Origin: Brugia malayi | Taxonomy: Eukaryota > Nematoda > Chromadorea > Rhabditida > Onchocercidae | Direction of reading: 5' to 3' | Length of the DNA: 64,000 nt | NCBI RefSeq assembly: GCF_000002995.4 | Contig: NW_025062478.1 | Location: forward strand, 3,324,001-3,388,000 | In this document: piece after piece, positions 13,339-27,001 of the stretch | How the letters are laid out: every line of letters begins with the position of its first letter | Position numbering within the stretch: the stretch's first letter is position 1 | Notes under the pieces: model-generated | Told to the model about the DNA's origin: nothing | Databases searched by the model: none | Seen by the model: the letters and a program-made list of their open reading frames with translations, nothing else | Position numbers and translations under genes: made by a program

Positions 13339-16300
13339 ATGAAAAAAGGAAAGTCTGTGGTAACTATTGGATCATTTGGAATGGAAAGTGAAAAAAATGC
13401 AATTGAAAGACATCGGAATGAACAAGGCTTAGGATGGATTATAACAAGTTTTTTTGTCGTCGGTGATTTAGCTGGTGGCGGTATTGTCGCTTTACCAGCA
13501 GCTATTGTGCAAACAAGTAAGCATGCATATAAAATGTATTTGTTTTAAATTTTTTAAAATAAAACTTTCTAAAATATTGAATTTTAACTTTTCTATAAAA
13601 TAATGCTTTTTAATACATAAAAATGTGTAAAATTTAGAATTAAAAAATAAAATAATACTGATTTTCCAGATTTTTGGCCTGGATTAATAATGAATACAAT
13701 GATGGCTTTAGCAATGACATATACAGCGCATATGTTGGGCCTTGGCTGGGCTATTTTGCAGCGCAGATGGCCAGAATATAGGGAACATTGTCGAAAGCCA
13801 TATGCTGAAATGGGTGCACGAGCAATGGGTAGCACTGTAAAGTAAGATTAGATAACTTTCACCTAACAATGGGTAACACTAAGATTGGGTAACTTTCTCT
13901 TAGCAATGGGTAATACTATGATTAGATAATCTTCTTGCTTAAATTTCAATAAAAAATAAATTTTTTAAATTTTTATAATAAAAGACAAATAAAATATGCA
14001 AATAAAAAGATTTTTTTTTTTCTCCAAATGATTATTTCTGATAATTTATACAAAATGGAAACAGAAATTATTTAATGATGATTAAAATTTTATTCTTTCT
14101 AAAAGTGGAAACAATTAAAATTTGATAAATTTACACTCAAAATCAACTGAACTTTGAACTCATATTTAAGCTAGAAGCATTTCTTTATTTAAATATCACT
14201 TTAAAAAAAAAAAAAAAAAAAAATTTCACTTGAAATATCTCTGCACACTTTTGAATGTAATTCAATTACACAAATAAAGAAGAAAAATGTAAGGATAAAA
14301 TTTCAACATGATTTATCAAAAAAATATTTTTGAACAGCAATTAAAATTAATCTATGATAATATATTTGAATTAATTTGTTAATTAATTTTAACAATTTCA
14401 AATTTCACTATTTAGGCATGTAGTATCAGTATGCATTGACATAACACAATTTGGTATCGCTGTTGTTTACCTGATATTATCAGCTAAAAATATAAGCGAT
14501 TTTATTGATGCATTCTTCAAAATTGAAATATCATTTTGCTATGTGATATTAGCAGTTGGTATTTGCCTTCTACCTGTTACATTCCTAAAATCTCCACAAG
14601 ATTTCTGGTAATTTAACTTTTATAAATATATGCAAAATAATTCTGTAAAAAATGCAATAATTTTTATAATCTAAACACACTGATACAAAAAAAAAAAAAA
14701 AAAAAATTCAAAACATATCTTAATTTTAAAATGTGATTTAAAAATTTATTGCAAATTCTAAATTCAATAAAATGTAAACTTTCCTGTGTTTTAATAAATT
14801 ATTTATCTTAGCAAAAAAAAAAAGAAATTCCAAAATAATTCTGAAAAGAAAAAAAAAGAGTGAAAAAATGAAAATAAAATGTAAAATAATTGTGGAAAAT
14901 GAAATTAAATACATTTACTTATTAGGTGGGCTATAATATTAGCAATGATTACAACAGCTGCTGCACTAATAATGGTTATGATTGGCGCTGTAATGGATTA
15001 TTCCACTTGCGCTCCGGAAAGAGAAATAAATAATAATTTCTTGCCAACAAATTATTTCCTTGCACTCGGAACAATTTTATTTTCATATGGTGGACATGCT
15101 GCATTTCCAACCATTCTTCATGATATGCGGAAACCGTATCATTTTACACGATCATCCGTAATGGCATTTCTTAGTAAGTTAAATTCCGGTTTTTTTCTTT
15201 TTCACATTTTCTGAATTTAAAAACTAAAAAAATTTATTCAAAATTTTGAATTCACTCTCTTACACAATTAGAAGATGTCAATATATTGCTAATTTAATAA
15301 TTTTAAATTTTAAATACTTTTCATCTGTCATACTTTAAATCAAACATTGAATTACTATTTGCAGTTGTGTATTTGCTTTACACGCCAGTTTGCGTTCTGG
15401 CTTACATGACGTATGGTAATTCATTACGTGAATCGATTCTTAATTCCGTTCAAAATACAGCACTACAGCAAGGCGCAAATATTTTAATAACGCTTCATTG
15501 CATACTTACACTTACCATTGTCTTTAATCCTCTCAATCAGGAAGCTGAGGAAATTTTTAGCGTCCCACATCGTTCGTTCTTTTCTGTAATTAGCTTATTT
15601 CAATTTATAATTAAATTTCAAAGAAAAAAAAAAAGAACTATTCAAATGTAAATTTATAGATTAATTTCAACAACCATAATCATAGCCATAATATTAATAA
15701 TGATAAAAGCAAAAATAGCGGTGACAATAATAATAAATAACTTTTATTATAATTATATTTGGCCATTTATTTACCATGAATACTTTGTTATTTAAAAAAT
15801 TATAAATTTAAAATAATTAATTTTAGATTTTTGTTGGCAAAGAGTATTGGTTCGAACTGGAGTGATGTTAACAGTGGTTTTTGTTGCAGAAAGTGTACCT
15901 TCATTTGGACCTGTATTAGGTTTAGTAGGTAGTTCAACCTTAACTCTTACTGCACTCATTTTCCCATGTCTCTTCTACCTGTATTTAACAGTTGGCGATG
16001 AAATAGCTGAAGAAAAAGGAAAGAAAAAACCAGATGAGATACCTTCTTTAGCTGAGTTAGTTTAAATTTTTTCATTTTAAACAATTTCTTTTTTTTTCTA
16101 ACAAAATAATTTGTGAAATTTTTTTTCTCTTTCATTTTTTGAAATATGATTTAAGATTGTTGAAAAAAAAAAAAAATTCATATATTAAATATCTATATGT
16201 TTATAAATTATCAGTGATAATAATTTGAAAAAAAAAAAAAAAAAAAAAGGATTTGATTCATTCTTTCAAAATAAAAAGAAAAATTGAAATGCAAATTAAT

Positions 16301-17683
16301 TTTCTTAGAAAAAAAAAAAAACATAATGTATATTATTTGTAGAGTTTTATTACGATCACCCAGACGGCGTTTAATTATTTGTTCATTAATTATTGGTAAG
16401 TTAATTATTACTTTCTTCTTATTTAATTCCCAATAAATTTTCATTTGAAACTTTTATTTAATAAGAATTGATCTCTTACATAGCATATAAGATAAGAACT
16501 GATATGATATGATATGATAAGATATATATTATCTAATGAATGAATTTAAATTAGAAAAGATTATGCATATCATTAAATGTTATTTACTTAATATTCACAC
16601 ACAAATTTAAATCAAAGTAATCAATCAATAATGGTGCAAATTTTTAATAGATAAAAATATCATTCGCTTATCACTCAAATAATAAAATCTTCTTTGTATG
16701 CAAAGTAAGCAAAGAATAATAGAAAAATATATTTTGCATCAATTAAGTCATGTGATCTGTTTAATCATGTGAATATCAAAAGTGATAATTGTAAACATTC
16801 AATTATTGTTATTATTATTGTTATAGTTAGAAGAGACAGATTGCGCTTTTATAATTTGCGCTTGTAGTGACATTGTTGACAGTGGAAGAAAATCAAAACA
16901 GTTTTTGAAAAATTATAAATTTTTTTTTTTTTTTAACAAATCATTTGATAGTTAATACTTTTGTGATTCATATGTGCATTGAATAGGATAGATTTAGCTT
17001 ATTTATGCATAATTTTTAAAATCAGTGAAATAATGATAAGTCATTTTATCATTCTTTTTTCTTTCCATATACTTACGAAAAAAAAAAAAAACGCAAACTT
17101 TATTTAAAAAAAAGGTCAAAGTTTAGTTATATTTGATTTTTTTTAAAAAAAAAAAAAAACTTTATTCAAAACGAATCAAAGTTTAACTATATTCGATTTT
17201 TTTTTTTTTTAGGGAGAGAAATCAACATGTTTTATAGCGAGAGAGAAAAAAAATAATTTGTTACAAAATTAAAAAACAAAAAAAAAAAGAAACCTAATTA
17301 AAATTTATTGCAAAATTAAAATTAAAATTTGAAAAATTAAATCAATTTTTTTACAGCAAATAATTTTCTTCCAAAATGTTTTAACAACTTTTTCTTTTTC
17401 ATATTAATATTTATTTGTAAAAAAAAAAAAAATTAATTATGTAATGAGTTTATTTATTAAAGTAAGCGGATTGATCGGTGGTTGTTTGGCAACTTATACA
17501 TCACTTAAAGAATTGGCGACAACACGTTTCACTGCGCCATGCTACATTCAACCATTTGTCTCGTCGACCGATTCAAAAGGTTCCGATGGTTACCTGAACT
17601 GTTGTGGTGTTTGGCAGAATATTTCACGATTAGGTGACAATTCTGACTGTAATCCATATTTGGATTTCTATAGTGGGAAATGA
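13339..17683 (+). CDS. Amino-acid transporter, Aa_trans (SLC36/38/UNC-47-like) family
   Basis: Exons 13339-13516, 13670-13841, 14416-14607, 14926-15173, 15365-15571, 15827-15980, 16343-16395 and 17463-17683 join to 474 residues. The start lies 5 nt behind a TTTTAATTTTAG acceptor. The first membrane segment carries the family-type [14 protein letters not shown] (residues about 42-55); later landmarks are [24 protein letters not shown] and a final [10 protein letters not shown] segment, for roughly 10-11 membrane spans. The C-terminal tail is cysteine-bearing (CYIQPF, NCCGVW). Family members symport neutral amino acids or load vesicles; the substrate cannot be told here. Uncertain point: exon 6 stays open to a stop at 16063-16065 with a plausible hydrophilic loop ending SLAELV, but only the earlier CT|GTATTT donor at 15980 is in phase with the last two exons. 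The donor at 15571 (C|GTTCGT) is weak. Stand-alone, no operon partner. Confidence 0.85.
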
Positions 17684-19768
17684 ACTGATGAAATGCATAT
17701 TTATTGCATTCTTTTTTTAAAAAAAAGAAGACAAAAAATAAAAACAATCATTGAATAATCATTTAATAAGAATTTTTTTTTTTTTTTTAATGTAAAATTG
17801 TTTGAGTATTATTTTTTTGAAAAATTCTTTGTGAATTTAAGAAATTCACAGGTCTATTTATAATTTCAAAACTTAAAATTATTTCTAACATGTTAAACAT
17901 TATTTTTAAAATTTTGAAAGTTTATTTTGTTAACTTGCTATAGAATAATTGCAGGCAAAAAAAAAAAAAAAAAAAAAAAAAAACATTGTCGTAAAATTAT
18001 TTAAAGGAATATATATATAAATGAAAAACTTGATAATTATTTCATTTCAGTTTTTAATTCTTTTTAATTTTTTAATTCCGATTTTCAGTTATTTATAAAA
18101 GCAAATCAACAATAAATTTTTCTTTTAATTCATTGAAAATTTTAAGTAATTCTATTGCGAACTTCCTGAATACTTTTAATTTAATTTTAATAAAAAAGTG
18201 GTATAAACATACATATATATAAATATACATACATATACATATATAAATAATATACAGTGCTATTTTTGTTTTTATTTCATATAAATAATTATTGAAATGC
18301 ACATATATATATATATACATAAGTTATAATTAAAATGACCAAATTTGATAATAATCAAAAGTCATACAATATTTTAATGTATTGATTAAATTATTTACTG
18401 CTAAATGATATCATCAAAATTTAATTTTAATTCTTAAGTATTGTTATTTTGTCTTACTCTTTTATTTTTAAAATTAAGAACATCCTTGATCATTTCTGTT
18501 TTCACAAAATTATTTTTTAATTCAAATCAATTCTAAAAACATATAATTACAAAATTTTTATGTTAAATTCATCATTACAACTATTGAATGTGATAAAAAT
18601 TGCAAAAAGAAAGAAAATATTCTTTGAAAAAAAAATATTTCAAGATCAGTTTAAATTGTGATTTTTATGTGCATAGCATTTCTTTTTTCTCTTCTTATTG
18701 ATTTCAAATGCTTATTTTTGTTGATTGTCATCATTATTTGTAAATAAATTTGTCATATTTATCTTCTTTGACAAATTTACCTGAATATGTTATTATAATG
18801 ACATGCAAACAATACTATTATTTTTCTTTTCAAAAGTTTCAAAACATACGATACTGTATATATCACAACTGCATGATAAAATCAATGAACCAATTAAAAA
18901 AAAAAAAAAAAAAATATTTAAATTATAAGATTATGAAAAATCTGAACCGTATTTAGAAATTACAAAAATTTTAAAGATTTAAAGTAAGACCGTATGCTTT
19001 TTTTTTTTTTTTTTTTTTTTTTGTTATTTAAAATATGAAATTTGAAAAATCAAATAACTTTATGAATTTGCATTTTTTAAAATACAAATTTGAAAGTATG
19101 AAAATCATGAAAAGTAATCATTCATACAAATTTGGTGTTTTCAAGAGTGTGTCTTCCGGATATTTGTGCAATTGAAATATTGCAAAAGCATAGGATAATG
19201 AATGAACGACTAACATTATCGACGACATCTACCATTCAGTGAAAATGTTGCAAATTATTGAAAAACTGAAAAGAAGAAAAACTTTTAAATTTATTTCTGA
19301 TAATAAAAAAAGAAAAGGAAAGAAAGTTTAAAACTTGAATTTCAAGATGGATTGTATAAAACTTTTGACAATATTACAAAAAAAAAAAAAAATTTTTTTT
19401 TCGTATAAAAAATTCCAAAAATTTCAAGAACGAAACAAATTAAGCAATAACAATATAAATCATTAAAAATTACACAATAAATAATTTTGTAGAAATTGAA
19501 AATTAATTAATGAACATAAACATTTGGATTTGCTTTTTTTTCTTTTTTCAACATTATTGTTACTTTTTGTAAAAGTTACATTATTTTTCATTTCAACTTT
19601 ATTGCTTTGTCTTTTAATGTAAATAATTTTTCTTGCAACAACAAAAAAAAGAAAGGCAAAAAAGTTTTGTATAAAACATATGTATTAAAAAAGTACTTCG
19701 GCGAGAAAATCATGCTTGATTATTTGGAATTCCAAAAAAAAAAAAAAAATTTTCCATTCCATAAATTA
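17684..19768. other. AT-rich intergenic spacer
   Basis: No coding signal found. It contains long A or T runs (17957-17982 region, 18996-19022) and an AT microsatellite-like stretch (18208-18315, repeated CATATATA and ATACAT). A 5' exon of the next gene could hide here, because that gene's signal sequence is not securely placed. Confidence 0.5.
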
Positions 19769-22700
19769 ATGTCAAAAAGTTTTTATGCAATTTTTAGACA
19801 ACAAAAAAAATTTTATTTTGTTTTTGTTTTTTTTTTTTTTCTTTTTGTAATCATTCTTTTTTGTAACAGGAATTTAATAAATCATCGTGTAATTTGCTTG
19901 AGTTCCGGTAAAGAAATTCTATGCAAAGCAATTAGTTATTGCTATCATCTTTTATTTGCAACAACTTATGGAAAATTTGAAGAATTTGGATGTGATGAAC
20001 CAAAAAATCAACAACTGATCACATTTGCCTATACATTACCAACTGATAATTATCAGCAAATATGCATTTCATCAGGCTTGTTTCATGCTAAAACTTTAAC
20101 TGTAATTGTTGAAGTTAAATTAAATGTAAAATGATTCTCTATCAATTAATTTAATAGCAAGTTAGAATATAATAATAATTGAAATATTTGCTTAATAAAA
20201 ACATTATTTTTGAAACTTTTAATTCTATTTTCAAATTTATCATGAATAATTTTTGAAATTCAATTAAACCTATGTTTTAATGCTTCAATCAATTAAAAAC
20301 TATACAAAGTAAGAATAATAATTTAATTTGCAGGAAGTACAAAACTGTGTCACTGTGCTGAATCAAAATGTAATGAGCAATGGATTGTTGATACAGTGCA
20401 ACGAGAATTGAACACTGATCAAATGCTGTATTTACTGATCGGACTAGCATTTATCATTATATCATGGAATGTTCTTTTATGTCACATCAATTGGAAATGC
20501 AAGAAAATTACACTAAGCAGTTTTTCACTATTACTTTCATGCAATACTTTAACTAGCACTCAAAAATGTTCTCTTGCCTTTAATACTCTAAAGGTAAGAA
20601 CGATAAATTAATGAATAGTTTTATAAAAATTATACAAATGCAATTCATTTCAATTTAATAATCATTTAAATTTAACTTTCATTAGCAACAAAAAAGAGTC
20701 GAAGCCTTATGAAAATACAAATTTGATATTTAAAATTAAAAAATAGCTTTAAAAAAAAGCAAACAGAAAAGAAGGTTAGACTTGAAAAATGAAAAAAAAA
20801 AAAAAAAATGTATTATTATACCTATTTCTCCGAGATATTGCATAAAATTTTTTTTTGTTCTCCAATAATATAGAAATTCTATCATAGATTCGTATTCAGA
20901 TAATCGTTTTGGCATGTTTACTTCTTGCATCATGGATTCCTGCAACAATAACCTGTAACAATCGTGGCATTGTAGGACGACATATAGTTGAAACAATATT
21001 TTTACTACAGATATTTAATAATTCATCACCATTATCTCTAATTTTTATTCCATTCGGTTTACTACCATTATTGCACATTACAATTCTTGCACTATGCATG
21101 ATCGTTACAGTTAAGTCATTTATGATACTTACTTTTTTTTTTTAATGATAACTAATCTTTATCTAAATATTTTGCTATAGTAAGAAAAATATGATACAAA
21201 GAAAGTCTGTTATTATAAAGCTTAATAAGTAAGTTATCAACTGCCAAAAAAGTTAAAAGTATTAAATTGAAAATTGATTAGTTTCCGATTTCAATTTCTA
21301 TTTTAATTGGAATTTTCTTTAGATTAGTAAAGAATCTTCTCATATACGTGTAATAAAAATATTTATAATATACTATGATTCTACATTCGCCACTGTTTAC
21401 TATCTATCAGCATATTTCATGAGCAAAACAGTTAATTCATTTGAGAAATTATATCATCTGGAATGTACTATTAAAATGAAACATTGGATGGTAAAAAAAT
21501 TTAACTCTAATTCTAATCTTTCCCACTTTTTAAGATATAATTTTTAGGATTTGATATATGCAAGTTATCTGCTAAAAAAGTTTCAGAATCTGAAAAGTAT
21601 TCACTCCTTTCAAATTAAATATTCAGTGTGAATTTTAGATGAATTACTGTGAAGATCAGAATCTATAAATTTTTCTATCAAAAATGTTGATATTTTACTT
21701 CATTTTATAAACAAAATCAGCCCAAAGTTATATTGTGACCAAATTTTTACTTTCACTCAATTTTTTTTTTTGGAATATAAAATTCCAACTTTAATCCAGT
21801 ATAAAAACACCGCTAAATAAACTTTCAATACCAACATTTTCAATGGCAATTTCATTCCTAGCAATATTATCACCTTTATTTTATCAAATAGCAGTGGCTT
21901 TTAATTACCACTATCACCACTAACTTATTATATAACCTCCAATTCCAAATGACCCTTTGAGTTTAACAATATCAAAGACAGAGAAAACAAACAAATAAAA
22001 CAAAATAGGTGGCAGTGATATTTGCATACTTGATTGGTTCCTTGTATATGATAACTGCCTTTCTTGTAATTATCATCCGATTGATCGAAGCAAGCAGTAA
22101 AAAGAAGGAAAACAATTTGATAGACGAAGATAAGGCAGAATCACCTGGGCAAGTAAGCACTGTATCATTGAGTACCGCACATTCTATACCACTTCACTCG
22201 AATTATGGCACTATCGAATATTCACCACAGGTTGGCAAACTCGAAAAACGATTATCTTTATTTGACAAACATAAACAAATAAATGAAAAGTATCTCCATG
22301 AATCTGAGGATACATTAATAACGGTCTTCCGGTAAGCCGTTCAGTTGTCAGAAAACTAAATTTATTAATCTTTCCGGAAAATTCTAATGACATAATTTTT
22401 ATTTAATACTTATTGTTTTATTTATTTTATTGATATGTATGATTTCACTTTTTTTTTTCGACCCCATTAGAGGCACAATTTGTCTTCAAAACTCACTTAT
22501 TATTTACTAAGTATTGTACGTAATTACTTACTGCTATCTCATTTACTACTACTTATCAAATTATTATATAAAAAAGAAGGTAGTTTCAGCCATTTGTTAT
22601 CAGCAATGGTTGCAGTGGAATCCTAAGTCTGAAAAATACTTACTTCAATCAATGGATTGCTATTCGAATTCTCACCAACAATAATGAATTAACCATTCAT

Positions 22701-23442
22701 CCAAACAAATTTCTGTTACCACCGGAACGTACCAGTGCTGTGAGCATTTTTATAAAATTTGAAGCTAAAATGAATTCAGATTTCACTTATGCAAGTATTA
22801 ATGCGTAAGCAAATAAATAGGTAATGGAAAACAGATAATAAATATTGAAAATATAAAAAGAAATTATATTTCATTTAGTTTCATAAAATATGAAATATAA
22901 TTTCATTCTTCTAGCTCATCAAAAGAATAATTTACCTTCAAAATAAATTTTTCTTGATAGAGGACAAGGAGAAAAAGGAAAGAATTCGTTTATTTATTCT
23001 TAAACATTAAAAATAAATGCCAAAAATAAATGAGAAAAAATTTAGCTAGTGAAAACTATTCACTGTAGTTTTTATTTATGATTTCAGTTTATTATCTATT
23101 TGTGAATAATTTTTAGCAGATAAATTATCACAACTAACAAAGTAAACAATTGAGATGATAGTAGAAAGTAAACAAATAAGAAAAAAAAAATATTTAAAGT
23201 AAGTTTATTTAATAAATATAAGAAGAAAATTTTTTTTTCGTTCATTTTAGGCTGAAGTGACAATAACAAATGATATAGCAAATGAAGAAATACCTAATCG
23301 ACTCCTTGTACAATGGTACGTGATAGGTGCGTATTGTCCGGCACGTAACGTAAATACCCTTTGGACAAGACCACATTATGTTCCACGTGATCAATGGCAT
23401 TACAAAATTATTCGTGTCTATTCCGATTTCATTAAATCTTAA
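19769..23442 (+). CDS. Multi-pass membrane protein with Ly6/activin-receptor-like ectodomain and C-terminal MSP domain
   Basis: Exons: 19870-20075 (possibly open back to an ATG at 19769), 20334-20593, 20888-21109, 21323-21490, 22009-22230, 22590-22739 and 23251-23442; all junctions keep one frame, about 472 residues from 19870. The first two exons give a cysteine pattern closing with LCHCAESKCNEQW, the C-x-C..CN ending of three-finger (Ly6/uPAR/activin receptor) domains. Hydrophobic spans follow: MLYLLIGLAFIIISW, QIIVLACLLLASW, LIFIPFGLLPLLHIT, a weaker FIIYYDSTFATVYYLSA, and VAVIFAYLIGSLYMITAFLV. After a polar linker the last three exons form a major-sperm-protein immunoglobulin-like fold: EYSPQPFVISN, LSLKN, WIAIRI, TIHPNKFLLPPE, AEVTIT, LLVQW. 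The first intron begins GC, not GT. The MSP exons carry no usable ATG, so they cannot easily be a separate gene. I recognise no named ortholog. Function unknown; MSP domains often bind FFAT motifs or self-associate. Confidence 0.6.
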
Positions 23443-24401
23443 CTGTCAAATGTAATTTAAAAATTTAAAAACTTCAATTAAAAACAACTAAAGACAATGC
23501 AAAGTGTTTAATTACAATAATAATAATCTTTCTACGTGAAATCTTTACTTATCCTATTGTTAACAAGAAAAGAAAAGAAAGCTCCATTTCAACTAATTTC
23601 ATGAATTAATTTTCGTGACCTACGTAAGCCACGTGTAGTGATGATTTTAGGCTCGTACGTGTACCACCAAGACACACATGCATCTATAACTCTACTTTAC
23701 CCCATAAATCTTAACGTCAGATGATATACTCTTCTATCTCACTAAACACAACGTTTCACACACGTTCTACGTGAAAAGGCTTGTATTCAAGTCGCAATGT
23801 AAGTTTAATGTTGGTGCACTTCTAATAACGTCACCTGCATTTCCTCGGATAAGGTTGGATACCAGTTTTTTCTTTTTTTTTTTCTCTCTCTCTCTCTCTC
23901 TCTGAGAGATTATCAAGACAGGTACGAATTATGAAATAATTTTTTTTCTCAGAGAGATGTGTCAAAATGTATTTTTAAGCAATCTTATTTTTTTGTAACA
24001 AAAATATGTATTTATTTTGCACAAAAAAAGAAATGTAACTGTTTCTGGTTACATTGTCAATATTAAATTTTCATAATTCGATGCTTACATCAGCTAACAA
24101 TTTTAATTTACTGTAATTTATTTTTAAGTCATACTTAAATTTTAAGTACAATTTATTTTTGATGTTCTGTTATGTTACGAACATTGTAGTGTTTTTTTTT
24201 TTTTTTAATTTTATTTTTAATTCTTAAGAGAAAATAGCATTTGGAGAGAATATCTGTTATTTGTAATCAATACTGAAAGACTTACTTTTTTTGTAGTTTT
24301 GTTCGAGTTCTTTTGCTTGATTAATTTATTGATAGTAATAATTTTCGATTATAAATTTTGTTGAATAATAATTAATTGAAGATAAATTGATAATATTGCA
24401 G
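23443..24401. other. Spacer upstream of alg-5, with CT microsatellite
   Basis: No gene seen. A (CT)n tract at 23884-23903 is followed directly by GAGAGAT, giving a short self-complementary CT/GA hairpin. ACGTG-containing words recur at 23534, 23631, 23658 and 23770. The segment ends in the acceptor ATATTGCAG just before the alg-5 start. Confidence 0.5.
23884..23909. repeat. (CT)n microsatellite with inverted GA end
   Basis: Ten CT dinucleotides are followed by GAGAGA, so the end can fold back on itself. Located about 500 bp upstream of alg-5. Confidence 0.8.
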
Positions 24402-24404
24402 AGT

Positions 24405-27001
24405 ATGTCTGTGGATTTAATAACGATACTACTGGGATTGTTGATGTCATGTATTCCTGTCGCTCTCACTTGCCTTTATCTTTTATCATGGATTACTCCT
24501 TGGCCTATTCGAACACGAAAAGATTTGTTACAACCAATGTTTGTTTATGCTCCCGTTAATCCTTGGAACGAAAAGTTCAGGTCATTGTTAAGTTATGATG
24601 ATTCATCCGGAGAGGAACTCCATTGCACCACACCAGATTTATATCTTTCCGTTATTGTCCCTGCTATGAATGAACAGGTAATTTCTGTTATCAGGCTTGT
24701 TTTTTTATAATTAATGAATTCTTTAAGATTTCGTTTTATAACATTTATGATCAAGTTTTTTTTATTCTTTTAAGGAGTGATTATTATTTCCTCATGTGTT
24801 TTAAAGTTTATATTTGACTTTAAAATGATTATAGAACATTAACTAAGTTAGACTGTAATCAAGATATGCATGTATATGTAGATATGCATGTAGCTCGTTG
24901 GACTTAAAGTGTAACATAAATTAACTGAATTATTTCCAGGAAAGGCTTCCAATTATGCTGGATGAATGTCTACCATATCTAGAAGGTCGACAAACTAAAG
25001 ATGATTTATTTACATACGAGGTAAATGATTTAAGAAACTAGTGGTTAAGAATAAATGTTACTGAACGAAAATTTCTTTTTTTTCCTGATTTCAATAATCT
25101 CACTATGAAAAGTATAACAATGCGACGGTTTCGTTCTTTCTTTTGCGACGTAAAAATCGTTTAAAAACTAAGAGATATTGATTAAACTTAGAATTTAATT
25201 AATTTTAGTTGGGAAAATGATTTCATCAAAAACAGCAATGACATTGATTTTTTATTTCGTTAGATGTTTGATGACACTGTTGCAGATTATTGTGGTAGAC
25301 GATGGTAGTACAGATAGAACTGCTGATACGGCTTACAAATATACGGAGAAGTATGAGGGGAAAATCAGAGTTTTGAAGCTAGAAAAGAACTTGGGAAAAG
25401 GTATTTAATTCTCTTTGTTTTTTGGAAATTTTACTGTTAATAATAATGTTATAGGTGGAGCGGTACGTAGAGGTGTATTATGTGCACGTGGTTCGTTAAT
25501 TTTATTTGCCGATGCAGATGGTGCTACAAAATTTGCTGATTTGCAACATTTAGAAGAAGAATTGCTTGGTTTAACAACTCTAGATGGTTGTGTACCGGAA
25601 ATAAGAAGCGATGTTAATTGGATTACCCCTGCTATAGCTATTGGTTCAAGGCTCGTTTAATTTAGTTCGATAGGGAATTTGCTTCAATAAAGAATTATTG
25701 GATACAGAATGTTGTTTACTTTAAAAAAAAAAAAAAAAGACGAGGCTTTGTTTTATCATGTTAAACTTTTTTTTTAGTTCGTTAGATAATTACCTAAATA
25801 TTTATCATCAGAATATTAATTCAAACTTTGCTAGATTCTAACATTTAAAAGGATGAATTTCTTTGCAGTAATTTTGCCCATTTGTCACTTCTCTTTTTAA
25901 AATTCCTTATGTGTTCATCCAGTTCATGTATATTGTACTTCTTTCCATATTTGAATATGGATGATAACAGTCTGATTATCATTTGAAGCATCAATTCCAT
26001 CGCCAATCTCAGTACGAACATGCTATTGCATAGAATATTCTAAAGCATCAAACTATTTTTTGTTGACATTTGCAGAGAAAGATCAAACAGATAAATAGGC
26101 ATGTTTACAATTTCATATAAAATAAAAGAAAACGAATGTATATTCTGTTTTTCTTCTAGATCACACATGGAGAAAAAAAGTATAGCAACACGTTCTCTAG
26201 CACGAACCTTTCTGATGATAGCTTTTCATTGGATTGTGTACATTTTCACGGTAAGAACAGTACGTGATACTCAGTGTGGATTCAAATTATTTACACGTGG
26301 AGCAGTTTCAAAGGTGAATTTACTGATGTCCTTAATTAGCGTACAAGAGTACATAGGCATTGACAACGGATTTATAAATAAATTAATCTATTTAAACCAA
26401 TGAATTTATTGCATTTTTTATGTATACCAGATGTGTGATTTTCGATTTTCACCAGAAAGTATTCTACCAAAAAATTGCAAAAACTCGAATAGAATTGTAA
26501 AAAAAGAGGATATTTTCCAAACCACAATTTTTCTTTTAAAATATAGAATAGACGAAATGATAGAGTATGTTTCCGAAGGCAGTGAATAGAACTTATTATG
26601 ACCACTTGATTACCTGTGCAACAGTACCCACTTAAACTGTTTTTGTTAGTTTATGATAGCAATAAGTGAATGAGAGAGAGAGAGTGAAAGAGATTATTGC
26701 ATATTGAAAGATTATGTATATAGTAGTATAATTTCCAAAAGTTGGATTTAAATATTTCATTAAATATGTGCGTGTATTACAGTTATTCCCACTGCTGCAT
26801 ATCGAACGATGGGCGTTTGATGTTGAATTGTTATTTCTTGCCGAGCAATTTAGCATTCCAATTCGTGAAGTACCTGTAACGTGGCATGAAGTTGATGGCT
26901 CAAAAATAGTACCAATAATTTCATGGCTTCAAATGGGTCGTGATCTGATACTGATATGGTTTCGATATAAAACTGGCATTTGGAAGTGTAGTTTACATTA
27001 G
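24405..27001 (+). CDS. alg-5: Dolichyl-phosphate beta-glucosyltransferase (ALG5)
   Basis: Exons 24405-24677, 24940-25020, 25286-25400, 25455-25650, 26160-26313 and 26783-27001 join to 345 residues, close to the usual 320-335. The enzyme moves glucose from UDP-glucose to dolichyl phosphate on the cytosolic face of the ER; the product feeds the last steps of the N-glycan precursor. Visible: N-terminal membrane anchor (residues about 6-30), start of the GT-A (GT2) domain at LSVIVPAMNEQ, VVDDGSTDRT near 121-130, NLGKGGAVRRG, the metal-binding DADG at 176-179, DTQCGFKLFTR, then HIERWAFDVELL and W..GSK..P. These are the diagnostic ALG5 strings. The intron after 25650 begins GC (AAG|GCTCGT); no GT in reach keeps the frame through GSR|SHME. 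The start lies 3 nt after an ATATTGCAG acceptor, consistent with a trans-spliced first gene of an operon with rpac-40 downstream. Confidence 0.95.

Noticed and set aside
18093..18320. Tyr/Ile-rich minus-strand frame
   Set aside because: Translation of an ATATAC microsatellite-like stretch; no coding evidence.
20896..21099. Antisense open frame across the membrane-protein exon
   Set aside because: Shadow of the sense exon 20888-21109, which has the splice sites and hydrophobic pattern.
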